Shown here one piece after another: positions 45,194-54,357 of a stretch of 64,000 nt of DNA; the stretch's first letter is position 1; the number at the start of each line of letters is the position of its first letter. Source of the DNA: Verrucomicrobiota bacterium (GTDB lineage Bacteria; Chlamydiota; Chlamydiia; Chlamydiales; JAEYWL01); NCBI GenBank assembly GCA_023428915.1, contig JAEYWL010000062.1:21203-85202 (forward strand), given 5' to 3'. Both the position numbers and the translations under genes were made by a program. The notes under the pieces were generated by a model, which worked only from the letters and a program-made list of their open reading frames with translations, made no database searches and had not been told where the DNA came from.

Positions 45194-47758
45194 ATGGATG
45201 AGGACTTTTTAGACTATCAGGCCGAAATGCTAGCGGCCAAAATCAAGCACTATTTAATCACCACCATGAGCAAAACAAGTGATGAGGCGGATGACGAGGA
45301 ATTCTACCGCGCCTTCTCTTATGCATTAAGGGAAGAAGTCATGATTAACTGGCTGGCCACCTATCGCACAATTACTAAAGCAAAAGCGCGCACCATCTAC
45401 TACCTCTCCATGGAGTACTTGCCCGGGCGCATTATGAGCAATAACTGCATCAACATTGGCGCTATCGATATTGTCCGGTTGGTCATGAATAAAATGAACC
45501 GCTCTTTCAACCGCATTATTTCCCGTGAACCAGATCCAGGCCTTGGCAATGGCGGTTTAGGCAGGCTGGCTTCCTGCCTTCTGGATTCATTAGCTACGCA
45601 GCAATACCCCGCAATGGCCTATGGCTTGCGCTACCAATATGGAATTTTTGAACAGCAAATCTGGGGCGGTGAACAAATCGAAGCTCCTGATGTTTGGCTG
45701 TTAAACGAGAACCCATGGGAATTCCGCAAAGATAATGGCCGAGTCTATGTTAAGTTAGGCGGCAAGGTTAACCCTGCCACGAATATTCACGGCGATGAAA
45801 TCTATTTTTTACAGGATTTCGAAGGAGTCGGGGCCTTGCCCTTTGACCTCCCGATTGTAGGCTATAATCGCGACCACAATTTTTCAGTCATATCACTGCG
45901 GCTTTGGACTACAAAGGAATCCCCTAGAAACTTCCAATTGCAGCGCTACAATGCCGGCAGGCTCGATCAAGCTGCTGAAAATACTGCCTTGACCGATGTT
46001 CTCTACCCTAGCGATCACCATGAGACCGGTAAGCGCATCCGCCTCAAGCAAGAATACTTACTAGTATCAGCTTCTTTGCAAGACATCATCCGTAATTATC
46101 TGCGCAATCATGAAAACTTTAGAGGCTTCGCCGATAAAGTACGCATCCAAATCAACGACACCCACCCCGCCCTGGTAATCCCCGAGCTAATCCGGCTGCT
46201 GACTAAAGACTACGATTTGCCCTGGAAAACTGCGGTTGAAATGACGCAAACATGTGTAGGTTATACTAACCACACAGTGTTGGCAGAAGCACTGGAACAA
46301 TGGGATCAAAACCTGTTTCAATACCTTTTGCCGCGGCAATACAAAATCATCGAACGCCTGAATTTAGAGTTTTGCAATGCTGTCAGGGCTAAAAACCCTG
46401 GCAATGAAGAGCTCATACGCAAGGTATCCATCCTTGAAAATGGGCAAGTGCGGATGGCCAATCTTGCCATTGTAGGTTCCCATAGTGTGAATGGCGTGGC
46501 GCAACTGCATTCAAAAATTTTGAAAGAGCGGGTATTTAAGGAGTATTACCAGCTCTTCCCTGAAAAATTTAATAATGTGACTAACGGAGTGACCCAGCGC
46601 CGCTGGCTGCTGTTATGCAATCCTGAGCTGGCCCATTTTGTGACTAGGTTAATTGGAGATGGCTGGATAACCGATTTTTCGCAAATAGCCAAGCTAAGAG
46701 AGCATGCAAAGAACCCGGCAAATCAAAAAGAATTTTTAGACATCAAGCGCAGAAACAAGCAGCGCCTAATTGATTTTATTAACCACACAAATAAAATCCG
46801 GGATAAGCATGGCGACATCATAAGCGACCCGCCGATCATAGATGATGACTCCCTATTCGACATGCAAATTAAGCGTATACACGAGTATAAACGGCAGCAG
46901 CTCAATTTGCTGCATATCATCATGCTTTACAACGAGATCTGTGAAAACCCCAAAACGGATCGCATTAAGCGCACCTTCTTCTTTGCAGGAAAAGCTGCAG
47001 CAGGTTATCTCGTGGCCAAGCAGATCATACAAGCTATTCAATGTGTCGCAAGACGCATCAACAAAGACCCTAAAGTGCACCACTTGCTGAAAGTCATTTT
47101 TGTAGAGAATTACAATGTGTCTAAAGCAGAAGTGATGATTCCAGCTGCAGATCTTTCTGAGCAGATTTCTACGGCCGGAATGGAAGCTTCGGGCACCGGC
47201 AATATGAAATTGAGCATTAATGGCGCCCTGACAATCGGCACGGATGATGGCGCCAATATCGAAATGAAAGAAGAAGTCACGCCGGAATGGTGGCCTTTTA
47301 CTTTTGGAGCCAGCGCAAGCGAAATTGCTGCCATGCAGGCTAGCCATAGCTATAATGCCTGGGAGATTTTAGCCAAGTACCCGGAAATTCGCAAAGCCTT
47401 AGAAATGCTAAGGGACCGGTCGTTTGCCCAGGATGACAACGAGCATCAAGCTCTTTCTAACGTCTACGATAAAATTATGAACGGAGTCTATGGCGAACCG
47501 GCAGACAGGTATTTTGTGCTGTATGACTTGCCCGCCTATTATGAAACCCATAAACGGGTGGAAAAACTTTACCAGGACCCGTTAAAGTGGGCTGAATACG
47601 CCATTCACAACATGACAATGGCCAGATTTTCCACTGACCGCTCTATCCACGACTACGCAAAACTCATTTGGGGCATCGAACCATGCCCTCCTGATGAGGA
47701 AATATTAGAACGCGTCCGTCAGGAATACAGCGAGCATGATAAGTGCCGTATTTATTAA
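45194..47758 (+). CDS. glgP: Glycogen phosphorylase
   Basis: An 854-residue PLP enzyme that releases glucose-1-phosphate from glycogen. The PLP-binding lysine is in SGTGNMKLSINGALTIGT at about residue 672. Other family blocks such as EPDPGLGNGGLGRLA and RIHEYKRQQLNLL are intact, and the length fits. I chose the ATG at 45194 because GAAGGG lies seven bases upstream; a TTG ten codons earlier is possible. Glycogen metabolism is a known chlamydial trait; glgC lies 2 kb downstream on the same strand. Confidence 0.97.
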   Translation: MDEDFLDYQAEMLAAKIKHYLITTMSKTSDEADDEEFYRAFSYALREEVMINWLATYRTITKAKARTIYYLSMEYLPGRIMSNNCINIGAIDIVRLVMNKMNRSFNRIISREPDPGLGNGGLGRLASCLLDSLATQQYPAMAYGLRYQYGIFEQQIWGGEQIEAPDVWLLNENPWEFRKDNGRVYVKLGGKVNPATNIHGDEIYFLQDFEGVGALPFDLPIVGYNRDHNFSVISLRLWTTKESPRNFQLQRYNAGRLDQAAENTALTDVLYPSDHHETGKRIRLKQEYLLVSASLQDIIRNYLRNHENFRGFADKVRIQINDTHPALVIPELIRLLTKDYDLPWKTAVEMTQTCVGYTNHTVLAEALEQWDQNLFQYLLPRQYKIIERLNLEFCNAVRAKNPGNEELIRKVSILENGQVRMANLAIVGSHSVNGVAQLHSKILKERVFKEYYQLFPEKFNNVTNGVTQRRWLLLCNPELAHFVTRLIGDGWITDFSQIAKLREHAKNPANQKEFLDIKRRNKQRLIDFINHTNKIRDKHGDIISDPPIIDDDSLFDMQIKRIHEYKRQQLNLLHIIMLYNEICENPKTDRIKRTFFFAGKAAAGYLVAKQIIQAIQCVARRINKDPKVHHLLKVIFVENYNVSKAEVMIPAADLSEQISTAGMEASGTGNMKLSINGALTIGTDDGANIEMKEEVTPEWWPFTFGASASEIAAMQASHSYNAWEILAKYPEIRKALEMLRDRSFAQDDNEHQALSNVYDKIMNGVYGEPADRYFVLYDLPAYYETHKRVEKLYQDPLKWAEYAIHNMTMARFSTDRSIHDYAKLIWGIEPCPPDEEILERVRQEYSEHDKCRIY

Positions 47759-47776
47759 TCTTGGGTTTAAAAAGGA

Positions 47777-48532
47777 TTATTTATTGGGATTATAGACATT
47801 CCATTTTTTCATCAAGTTGCTGTAGGAGCTTTCAGACATGGCCTGCTTTAAACCGGTATTGAATAGTTCGATGAGTTTTTGGCCATTTTCTGTTTTCTTT
47901 GCCACCATGCGAAACCCCTCTTTAGTGAGGGGTTTGGAAGCTATCTTGAGTTGATTATTGAATATTGAGGGGATATAGATATGGGCAGCAAGCGGTCCCA
48001 TAATCACCCCGTCAAGCTGGTAGTTACTCAGTTTTTCCAAGGCATCAAATACATTTTCATAAGGGAAAATCAATAGCGAAGGGTATTTTTCAACATCAAA
48101 TACCATAGAAGTTCCCGTTTCAATCCCAACAGTTTTTCCATCCATTTCCTCGATTGAAGTTACAGGCGAATCTTTGCGCACCACTAAAACCGGACCTAAA
48201 AACAGGTATACATCGGAAAAAACATATTTTTCTTCCAGCTGTCCTGTAGGGCGCATATCGGTTAACATGGCATCATAAAACCCCTGGTCCAGCCCTTCGA
48301 TCAAATTGGCTGTAGAAGAAGCCAGAAATTGCACGTAAAAGCCTTCTTTATCGGCAATTGTTACGATTAATTCATCGCTAAAACCAAGCAGGTTTTTTTC
48401 ACGGTCGGCTAACTGGTAGGTGTGGATGTCGATATCCCTGGCAATACGGTAGACATAGTTAGTCAAAGGCCTGGCACAGCTATAGATGCCGCATAGGAAC
48501 AAGGCCAACAATAAAAACAGCTTTCTAGGCAT
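47777..48532 (-). CDS. Family 3 extracellular solute-binding protein (ArtJ-like)
   Basis: A 251-residue exported protein with an SBP_bac_3 fold. The hydrophobic leader ends in GIYSC, which may be a lipobox. Family strands such as DAMLTDMRPTGQLEEKYVFS, the hinge after EEMDGKTVGIETGTS, and the C-terminal NTGLKQAMSE helix are visible. In chlamydiae a similar protein (ArtJ) binds arginine. The ligand here is unknown. It overlaps the next gene by eight bases. Confidence 0.85.
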   Translation of the reverse strand: MPRKLFLLLALFLCGIYSCARPLTNYVYRIARDIDIHTYQLADREKNLLGFSDELIVTIADKEGFYVQFLASSTANLIEGLDQGFYDAMLTDMRPTGQLEEKYVFSDVYLFLGPVLVVRKDSPVTSIEEMDGKTVGIETGTSMVFDVEKYPSLLIFPYENVFDALEKLSNYQLDGVIMGPLAAHIYIPSIFNNQLKIASKPLTKEGFRMVAKKTENGQKLIELFNTGLKQAMSESSYSNLMKKWNVYNPNK

Positions 48533-49712
48533 GAGACACTTCCCTATTATAACATTCTACCCACAGCCCAGCCATAGCCAAAAGCGGATTATTTCCTAAA
48601 TGATTCTTAATTGGCATATTTTCTTCCCAATCTTCTTCAGCGAGTATACCTGCCGGATGATAATATTCCCAGATCGACCTGGTTTTTGCAAAATTTTCCA
48701 TTGTCGCATTTATCGCTTTTTCCAATAACAGGCGCGCAGCAGCAAATCTGCCATATTGATAACAGCCTCTTGCAGCCCAGTAAGCTAGTGCATTGCACGC
48801 AGGCCCGCGCCAGGCACGCAATTCATGCTTCGGATCTTCTAAAGCTACGCTTGCTAAAGGATGGGCTGTTAAAAAACGGCGCGGGTTTAGCAAATGTTCG
48901 TTAATATAGGCATGCGCTTGCTGGGGAGATGCGGCCTTAGAGACGAGCGGCCAAATCGACTCGAAAGAATTGCAAGGAGCTTGCTGTCTTTCCACCCGCC
49001 ATTCATCTTGAAACAAATGGCAAGCAGGGCAAAATAGTTTCGTTTGAATAAAGGTTTCTAACTGCTCCGCCCTTTCTTGCCATTCACACTCCTCTTGCCT
49101 ATTTAAGCGCTTAGCCCAAAGAAATGCCATAGAATACAGAAGATGCAGATGGGCTGTGGCATCAAGACAGGCGCCTTCTTGCAAACTCTCGTCCGAATCA
49201 AAGCGTATTCCCTCCACAACCCCGCTCTCCCATACTCTATCCATGACATCTAAATAATAAAAGCCGGCTCCAATGCTGCGCTCTTGCTCGAACCAGCGAA
49301 GCTGCCTGCATAACTTTGGATAGCACTCTTCAAGGGTTTTTATTTGTTTAGCCTGCTGAAAATAGTCTTCAACAAAAACACACCAGAGAGGCGGCGCAGA
49401 GCTTGTTTTGCTGGTGTGCAGCCGTCCATCAACACATGCCACCCAGCCTGGTATCAAACCGTCTGCTTGCTGCAATGAGAGCATATTGGCAATTTGCTGA
49501 TAGCCGAAGGCAGGATCTATTGCAAGCCAATCAAGCGCAACCTGCACTGTTTCCAGATGGCCGAACAGTATTTTTTTTTCCGCATAGGGCGCCGATTCCA
49601 CCCAGCTATAAGGCAAAGGAGGGTAAGGAGGATGCACCGCATCCTTATGCAGGCTGGCGTGAAATGTCAATAAGGGTTCCCATGCCCCTTTGCCTAGTTC
49701 TTTAAAAGACAT
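48525..49712 (-). CDS. (alpha/alpha)6 glycoside hydrolase, GH63/MGH1-like
   Basis: A 395-residue protein. WRGPACNALAYWAARGCYQYG and the C-terminal SIWEYYHP resemble the alpha/alpha toroid of GH63 and MGH1-like glycosidases (YWRGPxWxN...). The segment VWESGVVEGIRFDSDES stands where those enzymes have the WDSSPR-type catalytic block. No signal peptide. It lies between two glycogen genes and could act on alpha-glucans, glucosylglycerate or similar sugars; substrate and activity are not certain. The divergent glgC starts 97 bases away. Confidence 0.7.
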   Translation of the reverse strand: MSFKELGKGAWEPLLTFHASLHKDAVHPPYPPLPYSWVESAPYAEKKILFGHLETVQVALDWLAIDPAFGYQQIANMLSLQQADGLIPGWVACVDGRLHTSKTSSAPPLWCVFVEDYFQQAKQIKTLEECYPKLCRQLRWFEQERSIGAGFYYLDVMDRVWESGVVEGIRFDSDESLQEGACLDATAHLHLLYSMAFLWAKRLNRQEECEWQERAEQLETFIQTKLFCPACHLFQDEWRVERQQAPCNSFESIWPLVSKAASPQQAHAYINEHLLNPRRFLTAHPLASVALEDPKHELRAWRGPACNALAYWAARGCYQYGRFAAARLLLEKAINATMENFAKTRSIWEYYHPAGILAEEDWEENMPIKNHLGNNPLLAMAGLWVECYNREVSHA

Positions 49713-49809
49713 TTAAAATTCCGATTAACGCTTGCGGTAAATAAATAATTTACATTAGAGTACAAACATCTATTCGTATAAAGAGTATATTGGTGTTGAT
49801 CAAGATAAA

Positions 49810-51144
49810 ATGACGAGCTTACTACCCAACATAATTGAATCCAGTCCTAAAAAGCGTCTCAAAAAACCGATAGAGATGAAACAGGTGGGGTGCGTTATCT
49901 TGGGGGGTGGACAAGGAACCCGTCTTTACCCATTGACTGCCTCGCGTTGTAAACCTGCCATTAGTTTTGGCGGCCGCTACCGCCTCATCGACATTCCCAT
50001 ATCCAACGCCATTAATTCCGGCTGCAAAAACATCTATATCATTACGCAGTTCCTCTCTGCATCACTGCATAAACACATTTTTAATACCTATCCGGCATCT
50101 TTCTACCAGGGCGGTTCAATTGAAATTTTATCTGCGGAGCAAAAAGTAACCACTGCCAGCTGGTTTCAAGGCCCGGCTGATGCAGTGCGGCAAAACTTAG
50201 AATATCTGCTGGAAACACCCGTCGAATACTTTCTTATACTTTCAGGCGACCAGCTATATAATATTGATTTTTGCCAGTTCGCCCAATTCGCCCAGGACAC
50301 AGATGCCGACTTAGCGATAGCTTCTTTGCCTGTGGATGAAAATAACGCCAAGCGCATGGGAATCCTAAAGGTCGATAAACAATCTAAAATCATCGATTTT
50401 TTTGAAAAACCTCAAGAGAAAAAAGACCTCGATGCTTTTAAATCGCCGGCCTCTATCTTTAGTAAATGCAATTTAATTCCAGGCACCAAAAAGCAATATC
50501 TCGGCTCAATGGGCATCTACCTGTTTAAAAAACAGGCTTTAGTCGACCTTTTAATGCAAGATACCCGTGAAGATTTCGGCAAGCATTTAATTCCAACCAA
50601 AGTCAGGCAGGGCCGCGCAGCGGCATTTTTATACGATGGATATTGGGAGGATATCGGGACTATCGAATCTTTTTACCATGCCAATATGGCCCTCACGCAA
50701 TGCGATCCCGTATTTAATTTATATGACAATATATCCCCCATCTACACTAATTCGCTAAACTTGCCAGGCCCCAAAATCGCCAACGCCCATATCAGCCATT
50801 CCATTATCTGTGAAGGTTCTGTGGTGGAAGCGAATGAAGTTACAAATTCTATTTTAGGCCCCCGTTCAGTCATCCACACCGGTTCTGAAATAAAAAATTC
50901 CTATTTAATGGGAAATGATTTTTACACTTCTCCAGTTAAAAAATGCCTGCCAAATGAGCCTTTTATCGGTAAGAATTGCAAGATTCACAGAACCATCGTT
51001 GATGAAAACGTCTGCATCGGCAATAATGTCCAGCTCATAAATAAACAGGGCCTGTCCCATTTTGACAGCGAAACTGTGTATATTCGCGAGGGGATCATCA
51101 TTGTCACTCGCGGTGCACAGATCCCTGATGGATTTATCCTTTAA
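49810..51144 (+). CDS. glgC: Glucose-1-phosphate adenylyltransferase
   Basis: A 444-residue ADP-glucose pyrophosphorylase, the committed step of glycogen synthesis. The loop GGGQGTRLYPLT, followed by KPAISFGGRYRLIDIPIS, is the nucleotide site. FQGPADAVRQN and the later DFGKHLIP block are in place, and the C-terminus is a left-handed beta-helix. The N-terminal 22 residues before the first strand are longer than in many bacterial enzymes, but ATG 49810 is the best start visible. With glgP it suggests both synthesis and degradation of glycogen. Confidence 0.96.
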   Translation: MTSLLPNIIESSPKKRLKKPIEMKQVGCVILGGGQGTRLYPLTASRCKPAISFGGRYRLIDIPISNAINSGCKNIYIITQFLSASLHKHIFNTYPASFYQGGSIEILSAEQKVTTASWFQGPADAVRQNLEYLLETPVEYFLILSGDQLYNIDFCQFAQFAQDTDADLAIASLPVDENNAKRMGILKVDKQSKIIDFFEKPQEKKDLDAFKSPASIFSKCNLIPGTKKQYLGSMGIYLFKKQALVDLLMQDTREDFGKHLIPTKVRQGRAAAFLYDGYWEDIGTIESFYHANMALTQCDPVFNLYDNISPIYTNSLNLPGPKIANAHISHSIICEGSVVEANEVTNSILGPRSVIHTGSEIKNSYLMGNDFYTSPVKKCLPNEPFIGKNCKIHRTIVDENVCIGNNVQLINKQGLSHFDSETVYIREGIIIVTRGAQIPDGFIL

Positions 51145-51158
51145 CCTCTTTAAGACTT

Positions 51159-51896
51159 ATGGCAATTTGGGCTATCGCCGACCTACACTTGTCCTTTGGC
51201 GTTCCTGATAAGGAAATGGACATTTTTGGCGCTCATTGGAAAAACCATCCGGAAAAAATCGCCGTCCATTGGAAAGAAATCGTAAAAGATGATGACTTAG
51301 TCCTTATTCCAGGCGATATCTCCTGGGCCTTGCGCCTTGCCGATGTACAAACTGACCTCGACTGGATCGGTTCTTTACCTGGCACTAAAGTGATGATCAA
51401 AGGCAATCACGACCTTTGGTGGCCTTCTCAAGCCAAACTACAGCAAGCGCTGCCTCCTTCCCTGCACGCCCTGCACAATAACGTCTTTTACTGGAAGGAC
51501 TGGGCCATCGCCGGCAGCAGGCTATGGGACTCCAATGAATACAATTTTGACATCCTATTCCCCGATATGCCTGAAGAAGAAAACAATCCGCAAAAAACAG
51601 CTGAAAATGAAAAAATCTTTGTGCGCGAATTGCAGCGTTTGGAGCTAAGCTTAAAAGCGATCAAACCTCAAGTGCAAAAGCGCATTGCCATGACCCATTA
51701 TCCGCCTATCGGCTTGGATCTAACCCCTTCACGTGTTTCTAAACTGCTGGAACAATACGGCATTAACTATTGCGTCTTTGGCCATATGCACAACGTGCCG
51801 CAAGACAAAGCCCCTTTCGGCAAAGCTAGAGGAATAGAATACCATCTAACCGCTGCCGACCACCTGGATTTCAAGCCCCTGCTGATCGTCGAATAA
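51159..51896 (+). CDS. Calcineurin-like metallophosphoesterase
   Basis: A 245-residue predicted phosphohydrolase. The metal motifs are IADLHLS, then GDISW, GNHDLWW, THYPP and GHMHN, in the right order for calcineurin-like enzymes. A short SD-like stretch precedes the ATG 14 bases after glgC, so the two are likely cotranscribed. Substrate is unknown. Confidence 0.9.
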   Translation: MAIWAIADLHLSFGVPDKEMDIFGAHWKNHPEKIAVHWKEIVKDDDLVLIPGDISWALRLADVQTDLDWIGSLPGTKVMIKGNHDLWWPSQAKLQQALPPSLHALHNNVFYWKDWAIAGSRLWDSNEYNFDILFPDMPEEENNPQKTAENEKIFVRELQRLELSLKAIKPQVQKRIAMTHYPPIGLDLTPSRVSKLLEQYGINYCVFGHMHNVPQDKAPFGKARGIEYHLTAADHLDFKPLLIVE

Positions 51897-51900
51897 AGCC

Positions 51901-51982
51901 CGAATTAGCGGCTTGTTTTTTTGGATAATGGAAAATACTGGCGCTTAGTCTCTTAAGTCCTTAAAGTCCATTTAAGCGCCTT
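51901..51982. repeat. Palindromic intergenic element, copy d
   Basis: GGCGCTTAGTCTCTTAAGTC and AAAGTCCATTTAAGCGCC frame a diverged inner part. It starts about five bases after the metallophosphoesterase stop codon and shares the AAATGGAC core, in complement, with the other copies. Confidence 0.65.
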
Positions 51983-51996
51983 ATTCTGATTTTAGG

Positions 51997-52026
51997 AAGG
52001 CCCCTTTAGACTGCTAAAGGGGCCTT
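51997..52026. terminator. Bidirectional terminator between metallophosphoesterase and nrdJ genes
   Basis: AAGGCCCCTTTAG-ACTG-CTAAAGGGGCCTT is a perfect 13-bp stem with a 4-base loop, followed by TTAA. It lies between two convergent genes. Confidence 0.85.
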
Positions 52027-52039
52027 TTAACCAGAATGG

Positions 52040-54052
52040 TTATCTGACTGGGCAGGCGCCGGTGGCGCAGGCGGCTTCCAGCTCATCATCGCAGAATTCG
52101 ATGCCTGCATAATCGATTTCGCTTAAGCGGGAGACATACTCTTCATAAGCCTCTTTAGTGACGACTTCTTGCGGCAAGTAGGCATAGCCCAAGTCTTCTG
52201 CGTTTTTAGTGGGGTCGTTGCGGTAAAGGAAGGACACGCCTACATAGGAATCCCAATTTGCTTCCAGCCAATCAATAATGGCCGGCACTTCAGAAGGATC
52301 ATACGAGACTGTATTGGATACGTTTTGCTCGCTCCATGTTTCTTGCAGCAGTCTGTAGCGCTCTAACTGAGTCACCGCAGCCTCCTGGTTCACTTCCACT
52401 TCTTCTTTTTTGCCATTTTTACGGGTCACTGTCGTGCAGGTGAACGGCACGTTGTCGTACTTCACCGGAAACTTCACCAATACCGATTCCGGCTCGTAAG
52501 GCTTATCGATTACGGCATAACCGGCTGCTTTAAAACGGGCCACTAATGGATCGTGCTTGGAGTAAGTAATATTGTTAAATATGTACTTACCTAAAGGCAT
52601 GTGGATCCCCTCAGGCACCTCACCCCATTGCTCTGTCCCCATAATCTTGCTAATGGTGCCGCTGGGCTTAATGCAAGTCACGTTTTTAGGCAGCGGGGCA
52701 TTCAGCTCATTGGCCATGCTGTAAGCTGCGCTGACAGTAATGTTGCGCATCCTCTTGTAATCATAAGCGCGCAGTTCCGGGCGGGCCGCTACGCCGGTTA
52801 GTCCGACACCGCAAAGGTGCAGGAAGTCATTGTTCAAGTGCCAGGCTTCTTGCAGGATTTCATCGCGCAAATCGACCATGGTTTGGCGGTAGTTCATGCG
52901 GCCGGCTAAGTATAGGGCGCGTTCCAGGCCTACTTTATCGCCTCTGAAGGCCAATAAGTTGACCTCAGTTAGATTGCAGAAGCTCTTATTGCCCAGCAAA
53001 ATTTCCACGCAAGGGTTGCAGCCTTTAAACCAAGGGGCGCGGCGCTCCGCTTCCTGAGCGTTAATGCAGCCGGGCTCGGAACCGCCGGCCTCAAGCATAA
53101 TTTGGAACAGCTTTTCTAATTCGTCTCTGGAAGGCTTATTGTAGAATAACAGGCTATTGTTGGACTGTTGGCGGTGCGCATTATCCTTTAACCACCACTC
53201 TTTTTTAGCTAAAGCAAAATCTTCCCATTCCGGCTGTCCATATTCAAATAAGGCAATCTGAGCCGAACGGCGGCTTGAAAGCACTGTACCCAGCCAGTTG
53301 ACGATATCCAAAATATCGACACGGCTAAGCAGCTGATCGGCGCGATCGGATAAAATTTTTGCAATCGCCTTAAAAGCTTTTGCTATTTGCTCATCGCCTG
53401 AGCAGATCCACCCATAACCTTTTAAGCGAATGCCTGCCGGGCGAATTTCAGAAAAATCTAATACTAAAGTGCGGGCAGGGAACTTTCCGGCAATTAACTT
53501 GCCGAGGGCTTTGGCCCAAGCCACTGCTGAATCGCCGACTTTAATCGTCCAGGTTTCAGTTTCAGAGTTGTAAGTTTCAATGTTGTGGGTGCAGCCCCCT
53601 TTTTCCTGCCGGTTGGAGCGGATCACTTTAATTTCTTGCAAAGGCCTTCTAAATCCATTCAAAGTCCCTGTAATAGGTCTGAATCCGACACCGCACCCTT
53701 GAAGCAACAACCAAAGAGCATCAACTAAATCGTATACGGTTTCAATATGAGTGTAAGCGCAGTTAAACATGCTGGATTCGCGAATGCGGCTAAGCTCTGT
53801 ACCGCCTAACCATAATGTACGGCCGGCAGGTGCTATATATCTTCCGGTGATCAGCCTTCTGATCTCTTCAAGCTCTGCAAGTTCCTTTTCAATAAGACCT
53901 CTTCCTAAAGCTCTTTCCCATAACCAGCGCTGGTGGCTGACCACACGGTCTACCACTTGATCCCAGCTTTCTAGTAAGGTACTGCCTTCACGAATTGGAC
54001 GATGATAGGTTCTAAGCGAAGTGGCCATGGCCCGCGAAGTAGGTCTTGTCAT
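52040..54052 (-). CDS. nrdJ: Class II (adenosylcobalamin-dependent) ribonucleoside-triphosphate reductase
   Basis: A 670-residue enzyme of the monomeric B12-dependent RTPR type. Cys98 in SSMFNCAY, the thiyl-radical Cys in GCNPCVEI and the Cys in KSFCNLTEV form the active-site triad. A C-terminal C-x4-C (CATGAC) matches the redox pair that L. leichmannii RTPR uses for reduction. It makes all four dNTPs without oxygen, using a cobalamin cofactor that must be imported. Classical Chlamydia use class I NrdAB, so this is a lineage difference. The start ATG at 54052 has a G-rich stretch 12 bases upstream. Confidence 0.92.
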   Translation of the reverse strand: MTRPTSRAMATSLRTYHRPIREGSTLLESWDQVVDRVVSHQRWLWERALGRGLIEKELAELEEIRRLITGRYIAPAGRTLWLGGTELSRIRESSMFNCAYTHIETVYDLVDALWLLLQGCGVGFRPITGTLNGFRRPLQEIKVIRSNRQEKGGCTHNIETYNSETETWTIKVGDSAVAWAKALGKLIAGKFPARTLVLDFSEIRPAGIRLKGYGWICSGDEQIAKAFKAIAKILSDRADQLLSRVDILDIVNWLGTVLSSRRSAQIALFEYGQPEWEDFALAKKEWWLKDNAHRQQSNNSLLFYNKPSRDELEKLFQIMLEAGGSEPGCINAQEAERRAPWFKGCNPCVEILLGNKSFCNLTEVNLLAFRGDKVGLERALYLAGRMNYRQTMVDLRDEILQEAWHLNNDFLHLCGVGLTGVAARPELRAYDYKRMRNITVSAAYSMANELNAPLPKNVTCIKPSGTISKIMGTEQWGEVPEGIHMPLGKYIFNNITYSKHDPLVARFKAAGYAVIDKPYEPESVLVKFPVKYDNVPFTCTTVTRKNGKKEEVEVNQEAAVTQLERYRLLQETWSEQNVSNTVSYDPSEVPAIIDWLEANWDSYVGVSFLYRNDPTKNAEDLGYAYLPQEVVTKEAYEEYVSRLSEIDYAGIEFCDDELEAACATGACPVR

Positions 54053-54081
54053 GATTACTTTTTTCCCCCAATGATACTTAA

Positions 54082-54155
54082 ATTATAGCATGCTAACGAT
54101 TTGAAAAACACAAGATATGGTATTTTCTTTGCCAAAAAAACACAACCTGTTGTGT
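54082..54155 (-). promoter_or_regulatory. nrdJ promoter with two NrdR-like boxes
   Basis: On the minus strand an extended -10 TGCTATAAT is visible (TATAAT complement at 54082-54087). ACACAACCTGTTGTGT at 54140-54155 fits the 16-bp NrdR box pattern in its outer parts. A second, weaker site ACACAAGATATGGTAT at 54108-54123 overlaps the -35 region. Their centres are 32 bp apart, three helical turns, which is the arrangement NrdR uses. The rest of 54053-54357 holds a 10-bp inverted repeat TTTTTTCTCC/GGAGAAAAAA (54175-54207) and otherwise AT-rich sequence. Confidence 0.65.
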
Positions 54156-54357
54156 TAGGTCGCTTATGATATCGTTTTTTCTCCAATTAAAGTCAACGGA
54201 GAAAAAAGCGCAAATTGGCTAACCAATTAACGTTGAGAAGACTAAAAAATTCTGCTGAAAAAACGAAATTTTTCTCTCTCTGCTTTCCCTTTATATTTTC
54301 TTAACACTGATTATTTATAATCATTATATTAATTTTTTTTACACGCGAGATTTAATC

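Noticed and set aside
53400..54357. Possible cobalamin riboswitch before nrdJ
   Set aside because: No B12-box or conserved stem set is visible in 54053-54357; the NrdR-like boxes explain the region better.
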